DNA of 64,000 nucleotides from Ziziphus jujuba (GCF_031755915.1 NC_083379.1:27404001-27468000); one strand, 5' to 3'; counted from the stretch's first letter, positions 34,957-47,476 are shown. Made by a program: numbers and translations. The notes: generated from the letters alone by a model not told the origin.

Positions 34957-35752
34957 TTTGGTGTTTGTTTCGGAGTTGGAATTGTAATTTTGGTAATTAT
35001 TATTGCTACTGCAGTTGTTTATGTTTTGTGTGTGAAGAAAAAAAAAAACAAAACAAAAAAACAAAAAAAAGAGGTAAAGCCGAATAAAAAAAAAAAAAAG
35101 AAAAATATTTGGGTTTGTTGGAGTTTGATTTGTTTGCTGGAAATTTGTTGGAGCTGCTGGGTTTTTGATTATTTATTCAATATTTGAGTTGCTGGGAAAT
35201 TATTTTTGCTGCTGGATATTTGGATTTTGGGTGCTTAAATTATTTGGATTAAAATCAGTTAAAGGAATTGATAGAAAATTTGAATTACAAGAACAACAAC
35301 CAACACTTTTCTATATTTTTGTTCTCTTTGATTCTTGTTCGTATTTGAATTTCTTTTTCTAGAATTTTATTCTTGAACTCATAATCTACTACCATCTGGT
35401 GCATTTTTCAAAAATTCCAACATTTTCCTATTATTTCATGTGTTTTCTTGTTTAGAAAGCCAAAAAATTAGGATTTGTTGGATTCTTTCGGTATTGCCTA
35501 CCTTTTGCTTTCTGTTTTGTTGATAAGTTTAATTAAAATGCACTAGTGATCTAATTGCTATTTTGTGGGTGTTTTAATTAGAACTTTGAGATAATCCATT
35601 GAGTGGACAAAGGCAAGAGTGTGTAAGCTTAACAGAGGGTAAAAGCCGAAACTAGTGTGCAAACACGGTGTCGAGTCCTTATTTGAGTGAAACACGTAAG
35701 GGAGTGAAATTGGTAAGGTCCTATTTTATTTCTATTGCATTATTATACTAAC
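34957..35752 (+). other. Element B leader, second part
   Basis: Continuation of the leader after the insertion, up to the Gag start. It includes (A)n tracts at 35040-35105. Non-coding. Confidence 0.8.
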
Positions 35753-37887
35753 ATGACAGAATCAAGGATGAGGAGAGGGGAGCCACCCTTGAGGATCAAT
35801 GAGGAGGAATCCGTACCATTCCATGGCGATGCCCGAGCTACCGGGAGCTGAGACCAAGTGGACATGAGAGCTATTTTGGAATCAATACAGCTGGTTAGTG
35901 CTCAAGTTGAGCATGTGAATCAAAGAGTGGGAAGACTAGAAGCCTCACAAGGAATGCCGAATACAAGAAATAGGCAAGAATTCCATGGAGGGCGAGGCTG
36001 AGGACGAGGAGGTCGCGAGAGACTGAGAGAGGAATTTGATGAGGAGCCATTTGGTGGAGACTTTGAGGAAGGTATGGACGAAACTTTTGCAGTCCAAGAT
36101 AGAGCTGGCCATGGAAGATATAGGAGGGAAGATACAGATGATGATTTGGGAAATATCAAGATCAACATCCCACTATTCATGGGAAAAAGTGATCCCGAGG
36201 CGTATTTGGAGTGGGACGAAAAGATGGAGATGATATTCGACTGCCATAATTATTCGGAGGGTAAGAAGGTGAAGTTGGCAGCAATGGAGTTTGGACATTA
36301 TGCTCTCCAATGGTGGACAAATGAGCAAAATACCCGAAGGAGAGTTGGTGATGACTTGATTACAACATGGCGTCAAGTGAAAGGAGCCATGAGGAAGCGG
36401 TTTTTGCCATCCCATTACCATAGGTTGCTGCATCAACGGCTTCAATCTTTGTCTCAAGGAAGTAGGTCTATGGAGGATTATTACAAAGAGATGGAGATGT
36501 TAATGATGAGACTGAATATGAATGAGGATAGGGAGGCAACAATGGCGAGATTTCTTGGAGGGTTAAATCGTGACATTGCCAACCAACTTGAGTTACAACA
36601 ATACTTGGAATTGGAGGAGATGTTGCATGTAGCACTTAAGCTTGAGAACCAATTCAAGAGGAGGGGTGTTAGCACACGGTTTGGAGGAGTTTCTAGTAGT
36701 GGAAGGGCAAGTTCAAGTGGCTGGAAAAACAATTCCACTCATGAAAGCAAGCTGAAGCCGAAGCTTGGTGAAGAAGCTACTAACCGGCCAAGAAAGGAAC
36801 TTAAAACCGAATCTGCCCAAGCCATTAAAGTGAGATAAAATCTGATCCTAAACCTAAAAAATCAAGAGAAATAATTTGTTTTAAGTGCCAAGGAAGAGGA
36901 CACATAGCCAGGCAATGCCCAAATAGAAGAATCATGGTATTAAAGGGTGACGGTGAGCTGGAATCTGCAAGTGAAGAAAGTGAAGTTGAAACCGAGCAAG
37001 AGGAGGATTGCAATGAAGATGAAGCCGAACCTGTTGATACATCTAATGCCGAGTTGAGCTTGGTTTCAAGGAGAGTACTTGCTGTTTACAAAGATGAAGA
37101 GCATATACAAAGAGAAAACATCTTCCACACTCGCTGCGAAATACAAGGTAAAATTGGTAGCTTGATTATAGATAGTGGGAGTTGTACCAATGTGATAAGT
37201 AACCTTGTAGTTGATAAATTAGGCTTGAAAACAATTAAACATCCAGAACCCTATAGGTTGCAATGGTTAAATGATAGTGGTGAGATGAGGGTAAATAAAC
37301 AAGCCAAAGTAAAATTTAGCATAGGTAGATATGAGGATGTAGACTTATGTGATATTGTTCCCATGATTGCTGGGCATATACTACTAGGTAGACCATGGCA
37401 ATTTGATAAAGATGCTACTCATTTTGGTCGAGAAAATGGTATTGTTTTCAGGTTTAAAGGGAAGAAGGTCAAGCTGGAACCATTATCTCCTAAAGAGGTT
37501 TACAAAGACCAATTACAAATGCAACAAAGGAGAGAAGCCGAAAAGCTCAAGGAAAAAGCAAGTATGGCACCAACGGCTTCACCAACCTTTCAAGAAGGTA
37601 AGAATGAGGTTGCTAATCAAGGTAAGGTTTCTAAGGTTCATATTAAGTGGAAAGATCAAGGGAAAACTGAAAGAGAGGGAAAAGGAAGTGGCAAACCCGA
37701 GAGCTTGGAGAAGGAAGAGAAATCCGAAGGTGTGCGCCAATCCAAGGAAAAAAAAGAAAAAGAAAGAAAAGAAAGGTTAAATAGCAATTTTTATTTGAGT
37801 TTAGGGGATATTAATAAGGCTATTGAGTGTAAGAAACCTTTTCTGTTCATGATTTATAAAGAAAATTATTTTAATAGATCAAACTAA
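35753..37887 (+). pseudogene. Element B Gag-protease, broken
   Basis: Starts at ATG 35753 (MTESRMRRGEPPLRINEEES). Two early TGA codons interrupt it, one before residue 35 and one near residue 80. The Gag domain proper is open from 36074 (KSDPEAYLEWDEKMEMI). A frameshift occurs near 36825, and the zinc knuckle CFKCQGRGHIARQC falls in the next frame. The protease active site IIDSGSCTNV is in 36934-37887. A 1-bp insertion near 37876 (aatagatc where A has aatgatc) ends the frame before the RT part. All lesions are visible by comparison with the clean copy in A. Domain order is standard Ty3/gypsy. Confidence 0.92.
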
Positions 37888-37903
37888 CTTTGAGGAACTT
37901 GAA

Positions 37904-40583
37904 TTGCCAAGTTCAATGATTTCTATTTTGAAGGAATTTGGAGATGTCTTCCCAAATGAGATTCCAAGTGGACTACCACCTATTCGAGGGATAGAACATC
38001 AAATTGACTTTGTTCCAGGGACTGCCATACCAAATAGACCAGCTTATAGGAGCAATCCCGATGAAACAAATGAGCTGCAAAAACAGGTAAGTGACTTGCT
38101 TGATAAAGGATACATTCGTGAGAGTTTAAGTCCATGTGCTGTTCCTGTTTTGTTGGTACCTAAAAAGGATGGTTCCTGGAGAATGTGTGTTGATTGTAGG
38201 GCTGTAAATAACATTACCATCAAATATAGGCATCCTATTCCTAGATTAGATGATATGCTTGATGAGTTGCATGGTGCTTGCATGTTTACAAAAATTGATC
38301 TTAGGAGTGGTTATCATCAAATTAGGATGAAAGAAGGTGACGAATGGAAAACCGCATTCAAAACTAAATATGGGCTGTATGAATGGTTAGTTATGCCTTT
38401 TGTATTATCCAATGCACCTAGTACTTTTATGAGGCTTATGAATCATGTAATGCGTCCATTTATTGGTAAATTTGTGGTTGTTTATTTTGATGACATTCTA
38501 ATATATAGCCGAAACTTGGATGACCATGTGGATCAACTTAGGCAAGTTTTGCAAGTTCTTAGAAAGGAAAGATTGTTTGCTAACATTAAAAAATGTGAAT
38601 TTTGCAAAGAAGAGCTTGTGTTTCTAGGTTTTGTAGTAAGTGCTGCAGGAATCAAAGTTGACCAAGCTAAGGTGAAGGCAATTCAAGAGTGGCCGGTTCT
38701 TACTTCTATCACCCAAGTGAGGAGCTTTCATGGCTTGGCAAGCTTTTATAGAAGATTTGTCAAGGATTTTAGTACCATAGCAGCACCATTGAATGAAGTT
38801 GTCAAGAAGAATGTTGGCTTTAAATGGGGGGAAGTACAAGAAAAATTGTGTAATGCACCTTTATTAGTTTTGCCAAATTTTTCTAAGACTTTTGAAATTG
38901 AGTGTGATGCTTCAGGTGTAGGTATTGGAGCTATCTTAATACAAGAAGGGAGACCCATAGCCTACTTTAGTGAAAAATTAAATGGAGCTGCCCTAAATTA
39001 CCCGACTTATGACAAGGAGATGTATGCTTTGGTGAGGGCTTTGGAGACGTGGCAACATTATTTCATGCCAAAGGAGTTTGTGATTCATACGAATCATGAG
39101 TCTTTGAAGCATATCAAGGGTCAAGGAAAGGTCAACCGAAGGCATGCCAAGTGGATTGAATTTATTGAAACCTTTCCCTATGTGATCCGCTACAAAAAAG
39201 GTAAAGAAAATGTGGTTGCCGATGCATTATCCCGAATGTATGTACTTTTTTCTACCTTAGATGCTAGATTGCTTGGATTTGAACAATTGAAAAAACTTTA
39301 TAAGCATGATAGTGATTTTGGAGAAAGTTTTAGAACCTGTTTGAAACATGGATTTAATAAATTTTTCATATATGAGGGATATTTGTTTAAGGAAAACAAA
39401 CTTTGTGTGCCTAATTGTAGTATTAGGGAATTATTGGTTCGAGAAGGACATAAGGGTGATTTAATGGGTCATTTTGGTGTTTTAAAAACTTTATCTTTGC
39501 TGCAAGAACATCTTTATTGGCCTATCATGAGGAGAGATGTTGAGAGAATTTGTGAAAGATGTTTAAAGTGCCGAAAAACAAAATCAACATTGAAGCCGCA
39601 TGGATTGTATAAGCCTTTGCCGATTCTTGCCTATCCTTGGGTAGATTTGTCTATGGATTTTATTCTTGGGTTGCCTACGTGAAGGACAGGTAAGGATTCA
39701 ATTTTTGTTGTAGTAGATAGGTTTTCTAAGATGGCATATTTTATTGCATGTAACAAAACTGATGATGCATCCAATATTGCTAATTTATTTTTCAAGGAAA
39801 TTGTGAGATTGCATGGAATGCCAAAAACTATTGTTTCGGATAGGGATGTGGGCTAAATTAGGTACTAAGCTTTTATTTTCAACTATTTGTCATCCACAAA
39901 CTGATGGACAAATCGAAATAGTAAATAGAACCTTGTCTGCATTGTTGAGAGCATTAATTAGTAGAAATTTAAGAACTTGGGAAGAATGTTTGCCACATGT
40001 TGAATTTGCATATAATAGGCCTTTACATTCAGCAAATAAATTTACTCCATTTGAAATTGTTTATGGTTTTAATCCTTTGACTCCATTAGATTTAACACCT
40101 TTACCTTTAAGTGAGCGTGCTAATCTAGATGGAAAACAAAAAGCTGAATTTGTAAAGCAGATTCATGAGAAGACACGAGCAAATATTGAGAGGAGGACCG
40201 AGCAATATGCAAAGGTGGCTAATCAAGGCCGAAAATCAATGGTGTTTGAACCTGGAGATTGGGTGTGGCTGCATTTAAGGAAAGAAAGGTTTCCTGAACA
40301 AAGAAAATCCAAACTAATGCCGAGGGGGGATGGACCTTTTCAAGTTTTGGAAAGGATAAACGACAATGCCTACAAACTTGATTTACCGGGTGAGTATAGT
40401 GTTAGTGCCACCTTTAATGTTGCTGATTTATCTCCTTTTGCTGTAGGTGATGACTTCGATTTGAGGACAAATCCTTTTCAAGAGGAGGGGAATGATGCAA
40501 ACCCGCCCGAGCTTGCACCGCCGACAACTCGCTGGGGTACTGATCCGATACAGATAAAGACTGGACCAATCACTAGGGCTTAA
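37904..40583 (+). pseudogene. Element B pol: RT-RNase H-integrase, broken in integrase
   Basis: An open frame of 592 codons (37904-39682) holds RT with [10 protein letters not shown] (Asp196, Asp197) and RNase H (CDASGVG, Asp335). At the usual HTDHESL box it reads HTNHESL, so a probable catalytic Asp is Asn397. The integrase HHCC zinc region (His516, His523, Cys550, Cys553) and the first core Asp (MDF, 585) follow, then a TGA where relatives have Arg. A small deletion and frameshift near 39852 removes part of the core after SDRDV. The frame 39813-40583 resumes with HPQTDGQIE and the tail [19 protein letters not shown]. The last 90 bp lie in the 3' LTR, ending at a TAA where A has Gln. Confidence 0.93.
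40480..40492 (+). other. Element B polypurine tract
   Basis: aagaggaggggaa immediately before the 3' LTR, inside the pol frame. Confidence 0.9.
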
Positions 40584-41556
40584 GCTAAGAGGTTTAAGGA
40601 CAACCTTGCTGCCTTTATCCAGAAAGTAATTCATTCTCAAAAGGGCTTGTCCATACCTGAAGATAAAAGACCTGTTTTAAGTATTCAAGTGGTGGAGGCT
40701 GATACATCGGACATCCATACATCGGATATTTTATATCGGACACCCATGTCTCGGACATCTGATCTTAGACGAGTCTTGCCTCGGATATCTGATCTCGGAC
40801 TTCAAACATCAGATGTAACTTAGCTCGGCCAGGCACAACTTAGCTCGGCCAGACACAACTTAGTTCGGACAGACATCAGTTAGCTCGGCCAAGCACAAGT
40901 TAGCTCGGACAGACTTCAATTAGCTCGGATAGGCCATAAGTTAGCTCAGACATCAGGCAGACATAAGTTAGCTCGGTTGAATACATAATTCAGCCTAGAT
41001 GTCAAAGTCAACTTGTTACCTAATTTGTGATTAACTTTATTTCTTTTTGGGTTTTATTTATTTATTTTCTGGACAAATAACTTTAGGAAGGTTTTTATTT
41101 TATTGTAAATTAATTAATTCCTAATTTAATATAAAGGAATTAATTAATCAAACTTAGATTAGGAAAGGAAGTGTAGTTGCGGCCAACTAGGTTTCCTTAT
41201 GTGTCTGGCCGGTTTTATCTAGGGTTTTTTTTTTAGGGTTTATTTTGTTTCTTTCAAAGCCTATTTAAAGGCTTAGTTATCAATAAGAATTAACTTTGAT
41301 TTGATTGAGAAAATACTTGTGAGATTAATTATCACTTTGTTCTTTGAGAACACCTAAAACACCATTAGAGAATTGGTTGTTTTAGCTTGACTTATCAATA
41401 GGTTTTCCATCCCTTATTGTGGCGTCTACATTATACCAAGGTTTCTAATCACAGGTTGGTTAGGGGTTGAGGTCAATTCCATTAGAACTTGAACTTAATT
41501 AAGATCCGGGCTAATATAATATGGGTTTAGGAGCAGGTCGTCCTAGGTTCGTATCA
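40493..41556 (+). repeat. Element B 3' LTR
   Basis: 1064 bp, the partner of 27148-28191. It has one extra ~21-bp ttagctcggccaggcacaac unit in the minisatellite (about 40820-40860). Confidence 0.95.
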
Positions 41557-41561
41557 CCTTC

Positions 41562-42539
41562 AAGATGGAGCCCACATCCACTTCAAATGTCTACATGACC
41601 CATAACCCGAGCATGAGCAAAGAGATTGAAAGAGGCACTAAATGGTTTAATCCAAGAGGTGTTTTCAACCCAAGGAAGCAAATTCATTAATGAGGATGAA
41701 CTAAAATTGGTCCATATGATTGGGATGGTGGATGCCAACGTGAAAGAGAGTTTAACGCATGGACTTCTATAACATGGTGATGTGGCATCATATGTTGACA
41801 TGGCATCCAACTGAGCTTGGCCAAATTTTATAATTAGGAAAATATTAATTTTTATTTATGTTTTGATTGGATTTTGGCATGTTGCCTATTTACTTTCCTA
41901 ATTTAGTATTTATTAGGTTTTTAAATTACTTTCCGAATTTTATTAGAGTAGAATTGGTCAAAGAATTAAAGGCCATTCAAATTAGGAAACTAGGAGCTAA
42001 ATTAGGTTTCCTAAACCTAACCAAATTAGGTTTTCTAAACCTAATCACATTAGGTTTCCTAAACCTATCAAAATTAGGTTTCCTAAACCTAATTTTCATC
42101 CATTATTATTCCACCTTTACTTTTAGCAAATTTAGGAAAGCTTTGTAATTTCTTTTGCCTATTTAAAGGCACATAAGTCATGAATAAAGGGGAGATTACA
42201 ATTTTGATTCAAAGTGAGGGTGATTTTCTTGGTTCTCTAAGAACTATATCGAACTTTTTCATGCTTTGTTTGTGGAGTTCAAATTTGACTTATCAATAGG
42301 TTATTCCGCACCCTATTGTGGTGTCTTCACCATACCAATGTTCTTACATTAAATATAGGTAACGGGTCGAGGTCTTCCATTGATAACTTGTAATTAGACG
42401 GTCTAATTCAATCTTTGTTACGGGTTTAGAGGTAGGTCGCTCTAGGTTCATATCAGTCTTCCATTGATAATTTGTAATTAAACGGTCCAAATCAATCTTT
42501 GCTACGGGTTTAAAGGCAAGTTGCTCGAGGTTTGTATCA
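41562..42539 (+). repeat. Gy2 LTR (rest), shared by elements C and D
   Basis: Continues the LTR begun at 27121. The first ~250 bp code for a pol tail (SPHPLQMS... then a Leu/Lys-rich region), decayed by stops. At 41998-42092 are four ~24-bp units of aggtttcctaaacctaa type. A TATA-like cctatttaaaggcaca is near 42158. The last ~82 bp are duplicated: the first terminus is at 42456 and the second at 42539. Confidence 0.88.
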
Positions 42540-43471
42540 ATTGGGTATCAGAGCTAGTTTCTAATTACAGGTTTGATCTATCTATTTTTGTTTTTTTTTT
42601 TCATTGTTTTTCTTGGTTTTCTGCGGTTTCTAGCATTAAGTTAGAAATTGCATCTTTGATTTTTTATGGTTGTTCTTATCCATTTGGTTTCTACATTTTG
42701 TTTTGTTTTTTTTTTTTTTGTGCATCCTCTTTGTTCTTCTTCAATCATCTGATCCGATTTTATATATAAAAAAAATTCTTTTTTGTTCAAACCGATTGGA
42801 CATAATTCAAAAATTATTTGTTAGTTGATTTTTCTAACCCTTGTGGTCGATGGCTTGGTGTTGTTTTCGTTGAAGGTTGGTGCAATTGGTATTGCTGCTT
42901 GTTTGCTAAGTTCTTGTTGTTTGAATGGAAATTTTTTTTTTCTTATTCTTGTGGCTTGTGCCATTGAATTATTGAGATTTCAAGAGAAAACAGGTAGTGA
43001 AAAATTTTTGTTGATTTGAGGAGCACCAAAAACAAGCCATAATCAATACCGAAAATAAGGTTTGTTGATTTTTTATTAGTTCCACTTTGCAAATCCAATT
43101 CCAATTTGTTTTTAACATTCTAGTTCCTTTTTTTTATGCCAAATTTCTTGTTGAAAACTGAATCTATCATCGTTACCTTTTTTTCTTGTTACTTCCTGTT
43201 CTATTTATCTTCTTAGCCTTTCTTTCATAATTGTTTGGTATGTCTATTTGGATTGTTACTTGCTAGTTTGATTTAGTTTGGAATTAGTTTGCAAAGAACT
43301 AAATAGAATTACTAGAGTGGTGAAAGGCAAGAGAGGTGAGAATTATAAAAGGTAAAAGCTAAAATATAACTAGAGTGCGTAAACACGAGTGAATTGAGAC
43401 CTTGAATTTGAGCAAAACATGCAAGGAAGTGTTGTAAGGTCCTTTTTACTAACAAGTTTTGTAGACAAATC
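42540..43471 (+). other. Element D PBS and leader
   Basis: A PBS-like tgggtatcagagc (42542-42554) carries one extra G against the usual TGGTATCAGAGC. The leader follows, with T-rich tracts, up to the Gag start. Non-coding. Confidence 0.8.
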
Positions 43472-43968
43472 ATGTCACAAGACAAAAGCAACGAAAGCAT
43501 GGAAGGAACACTAGGTGTGACTGACCCAAAGTCATACATTCAAGCCATGGTGGGAGAACTCCAAAGAGCACTACGATTGGAGATTGGCCAGATCCATGAT
43601 AGGTTGGATAGGATGGAATCATCAATCCATAAGCCACAACAACAAGCACCATAAAGGTTCACTCATGGTCGAGGTAGAGGAAGAAATTCTCCAGGAGGGG
43701 AAGATTTGGAACAAATTGGAGATGACTATGAGGAAGAAGAAGAAGACATTGGTTTTGGTACCAACCAATTCCATGGGAGAGAGACATTAGACTGAGGCAA
43801 TGATTATTGAGGAATTAAGATGAAAGTACCATCATTCCAAGGTAAAAGTGATCCAGAAGCTTATCTTGAGTGGGAGAAGAGGATTGAGATGGTATTCAAT
43901 TTTCAGAACTATTCAGAGGATAAAATGGTTATATTAGTCGTTGTTGAATTCACGAACTATGCTATTTG
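43472..43968 (+). pseudogene. Element D (Gy2) Gag, truncated
   Basis: Starts MSQDKSNESMEGTLGV at 43472 with a coiled-coil-like stretch (IGQIHDRLDRMESS). It stops at 43654 (TAA in place of Gln) and is shifted before 43820, where the Gag domain begins (KSDPEAYLEWEKRIEMVF). It is cut at EFTNYAI by a Gy1-type LTR at 43969. The matching region of F continues with a WW motif, so the rest is lost. Confidence 0.88.
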
Positions 43969-44800
43969 TGATGAGAATCTGCCCAAACCCGCACAACCGA
44001 CAACCTACTGGGGTGTTGACCTGATACAGATGAAGACTGGACCAATCACTAGGGCTCACGCTAAGAGATTTAAGGACAACCTGGCTGCTTTTATCCAGGG
44101 AGATTAATTCTCAAAGGGGCTTGTCAAAACCCGAAGATACAAAATTTGTTTTAAGCATCCAAGTGGTGAAGGCGGATACGGACCCAAGTAGCTGTTTTTG
44201 TGTCAATATGGAATTCGGACAGCAAGAAATGGTTCCAACACTTCATGGATTCAATACATATCTTTAAGAGGTCATGGAATCAAGTCAAGGAAGCTTCAAA
44301 GGCAATCAAAAAGGGCTTGTGCAGAGATGAGAGAAAGTTGGCCGGTTTTGCTGTATTATTTGCTGAGTTGGACTTTTCTCTTTGATCCAAGCAAGGGCAA
44401 TGTGTGGAACTCCATGTTAATCCTATTTGGCATTTTAAATGGCATATGGAAGCTGATTTGGAGCTTAAATTGGTTAACGATTGATCTCTTTATAGCTTAG
44501 TTAAAAAGATAGTATTTTAGTTTCCTAATTTATTTTTGACTTTTTGTTTTAGGAAATTAGTCTATTATTTGGTTTTTATTTATTTATTTGCTGGACAAAT
44601 CAACTTAGGAAAGTTATTATTTTATTATTTTCATTGTAAATTAATTAATTCCTAATTCAAAATATAGGAATTAATTAATCCAAATTAGATTAGGAAAGGA
44701 GGTGAATTTTGGCCAAGCTAGGTTTCCTATTTTTTGGTGGCAAACATAGATAATTGGGGTTTTATTTTGTTTTCTCCTAGCCTATTTAAGGGCTTTTATT
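43969..44800 (+). repeat. Gy1-type LTR (element E), truncated after the TATA region
   Basis: Starts tgatgagaatctgccc, codes the pol tail GPITRAHAKRFKDNL, and ends at cctatttaagggctttta, where the R/U5 part should begin. It is followed by gaggaagaaca, which looks like a degenerate PPT, and then a second LTR. Confidence 0.85.
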
Positions 44801-44811
44801 GAGGAAGAACA

Positions 44812-45940
44812 TGATGTGATTCCGCCCGAGCCCGCTCAACCGATAACCTGTTGGGGTGCTGACCCGACACGGATGAAGACTAGGCCAATTACAAGAGCTC
44901 AAATTAAGAGATTTAAGGACAAACTGGGAGCATTTATATAGGGGCTAATCAATTTAAATAGAGCTTGTACATACTTGAGATACAAAGCCTATTCTAAGCA
45001 TCCAAGTGGTGGAAGCCGATACAGACCCGGGTAGCAGTTTTGGTGCAAATATAGACAACGGGCAGCATGAAATGGTTCCAACTCTTTATGGATTCAATAC
45101 ATATGTATAAGAGGATATGGAATCAAGTCAATCCAGCTTCAAAGGCATTCAAAAAGGGGTTGTACAGACAGCTTCAAATTTGGCCTTTTTTTTACTGTAT
45201 TTTGTGCTGGCTTTACTGTATTTTGCTAAGTTGGCTTTTTCTTCCTCTTCCAAGCATGGGCAACATGTGGGACTCTATATTCAGCTTATTTGGCATCCCA
45301 AAAATCATATTGAAACTGATTTGGAGCTCAATTTGGTCAAAGATTGGCCAAGTCAACTTAGTCAAAAAGCTTGTATTATAGTTTCCTAATTTGATTCTAC
45401 TTTTTGTTTTAGGAAATTACCATTACTTTTTAGTTTTTATTTATTTATTTTATGGAAAAATAATTTTAGGAAAGTTATTAGTTTATTATTTTCATTGTAA
45501 ATTAATTAATTCCTAATTCAAAATAAAGGAATTAATTAATCCAAATTAGATTAGGAAAAAAGTGAGAATTTCGGCCACCATAGGAAACTACTTTGTATGG
45601 CCGGTTTTCCCTTTGTTTTTAGGGTTTTATTTCATGGATTTGTAGCCTATTTAAAGGCTTATTTTTCAATAAGAAGAAAACTTGAATTTTATACAGAAAA
45701 TTATTTGTGAGATTGAATTCTCTTTGTTCTTTTGAACACCTAAAACACTATTAGTGAATGAGTGTTTTGGTTTTGACTTATCAATAGGATTTCCATCACC
45801 TATTGTGGCGTCTTCATTATATACCAAGGTTTCTAATCATAGGTTGGTTAGGGGTCAAGGTGACCATTAGAACTTGAACATAATTAGATCCGGGCTAATA
45901 TAATACGGGTTTAGGAGTCGGTCATCCTAGGTTCGTATCA
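44812..45940 (+). repeat. Gy1-type LTR (element E), complete
   Basis: 1129 bp, tgatgtgattccgccc to gttcgtatca. The U3 coding part reads GADPTRMKTRPITRAQIK. TATA-like cctatttaaaggctta near 45650. Confidence 0.9.
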
Positions 45941-45942
45941 TT

Positions 45943-46500
45943 TGGTATCAGAGCCGATTTTGTTCAGGTTTGATCTATCTTTATTTGATTTATTTGTTTT
46001 TTGTGTTAATCTGCAATTTTAGCATTAGGTTAAGATTGCTTCTATCACCATACACATTCTGCATCTTAAAAATAAAAAAATAAAAAAATTCATTCCTAGT
46101 TGAATTAGGATTTCCTAGTTTTATCATATTTTTGTTTCCTAATTTGTTGGTTGTTTTCATCATTGTTCTTGTTAATTTTGGTTTTTGTTGATTTTTATTT
46201 GCTGTTTTAGTCTTAAATATTTGCATTCATATATTGAAAAAACAAAAAAAGAAAGGTTTACAGCAACATATTAAAAAAAAAAAACTCACAATTCGAATTT
46301 TTGATTGGGAGGTCACGGGTTTTGTGTTTGTTTAGGAGTTGGAATTGTACTTTTGGTAATTATTCTTGCTACTGCAGTTGTTTATGTTCTGTGAGTGAAA
46401 AAAAAAAAAAAGAAGAGGTAAAGCCGAATAAAAAAAAAAAGAAAAATATTTCAGTTTGTTGGAGTTTGATTTGTTTGCTGGAAATTTGTTGGAGCTGCTG
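45943..46500 (+). other. Element E PBS and truncated leader
   Basis: PBS tggtatcagagc (45943-45954) is followed by a Gy1 leader like that of B. The leader stops abruptly at ggagctgctgg, where a minus-strand Gy2 LTR begins. Confidence 0.88.
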
Positions 46501-46501
46501 G

Positions 46502-47306
46502 TTATCAATGGAAGACCTCAACCCGTTACCTATATTTAAGGTAAGAACCTTGGTATGGTGAAGACGCCACAATAGGGTGCGGAATAACCTATTGATAAGT
46601 CAAATTTGAACTCCACAAACAAAGCTTGGAAAAGTTCGATATAGTTCTTAGAGAACCAAGATAATCACTCTCACTTTGAATCAAAATTGTAATCTCCCCT
46701 TTATTCATGACTTATGTGCCTTTAAATAGGCAAAATAAATTACAAGGCTTTCCTAAATTTGCTAAAAGTAAAGGTGGAATAATAATGGATGAAAATTAGA
46801 TTTAGGAAACCTAATTTTGATAGGTTTAGGAAACCTAATGTGATTAAGTTTAGGAAACCTAATTTGGTTAGGTTTGGGAAACCTAATGTGGTTAGGTTTA
46901 GGAAACCTAATGTGGTTAGGTTTAGGAAACCTAATTTAGCTCCTAGTTTCCTAATTTGAATGGCCTTTAATTCTTTGACCAATTCAACTCTAATAAAATT
47001 AGGAAAGTAATTTAAAAATCTAATAAAAGCTAAATTAGGAAAGTAAATAGGCAACATGCCAAAATCCAATCAAAACATAAATAAAAATTAATATTTTCCT
47101 AATTAGAAAATTTGCCCAAGCTTAGTTGGATGCCATGTCACCATATGATGCCACATCAGCATGTTGTAGAAGTCCATGCGTTAAGCTCTCTTTCACGTTG
47201 GCATCCACCATCCCAATCATATGGACCAATTTTAGTTCATCTTCACTAATGAACTTGCTTCCTTGGGTTGAAAACACCTCTTAGATTACACCATTTAGTG
47301 CCTCTT
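46502..47306 (-). repeat. Element F 3' LTR, distal part
   Basis: Homologous to the plus-strand Gy2 LTR at 41562-42370. It contains about six ~24-bp aggtttaggaaacctaa-type units (46795-46945), against four in C/D. Its outer end is missing. Confidence 0.9.
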
Positions 47307-47476
47307 TAATTCGACCCAAGGAATCCATCTTTATGGTTGTTTTCTTAAAATTCTTCCTCTTTTACCTAGATTAAGAAAAATACATAATTAAGTATCTTTC
47401 CATAACAAATTAACACAAACTAACAAATATTAAGCTATAAATATGGCATAAAATCATCAATATTTTAGACCTAACA
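47307..47476 (-). repeat. Element G 3' LTR, only 170 bp
   Basis: Matches 52550-52719 over its whole length with no difference that I could see. On the minus strand it starts TGTTAGGTCTAAAAT after the PPT and breaks off at TCGAATTA, flush with the ctctt duplication. Confidence 0.88.

Larger units (their letters stand above)
27148..41556 (+). mobile_element. Element B: Gy1 Ty3/gypsy LTR retrotransposon, split by element A
   Basis: LTRs at 27148-28191 and 40493-41556 begin TGATGCAAAC and end GTTCGTATCA. TSD is ccttc on both sides. PBS TGGTATCAGAGC (tRNA-iMet type) lies 2 bp after the 5' LTR and PPT aagaggaggggaa abuts the 3' LTR. Gene order is Gag-PR-RT-RH-IN, so it is Ty3/gypsy. Removing the nested element A leaves about 8.0 kb. 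The LTRs differ by scattered substitutions and a ~21-bp repeat-unit change, and the genes have several stops and frameshifts, so it is older than A and inactive. Confidence 0.97.

Noticed and set aside
42000..42092. Telomere repeats
   Set aside because: The taaaccta words are not CCCTAAA arrays; they belong to the ~24-bp LTR repeat.
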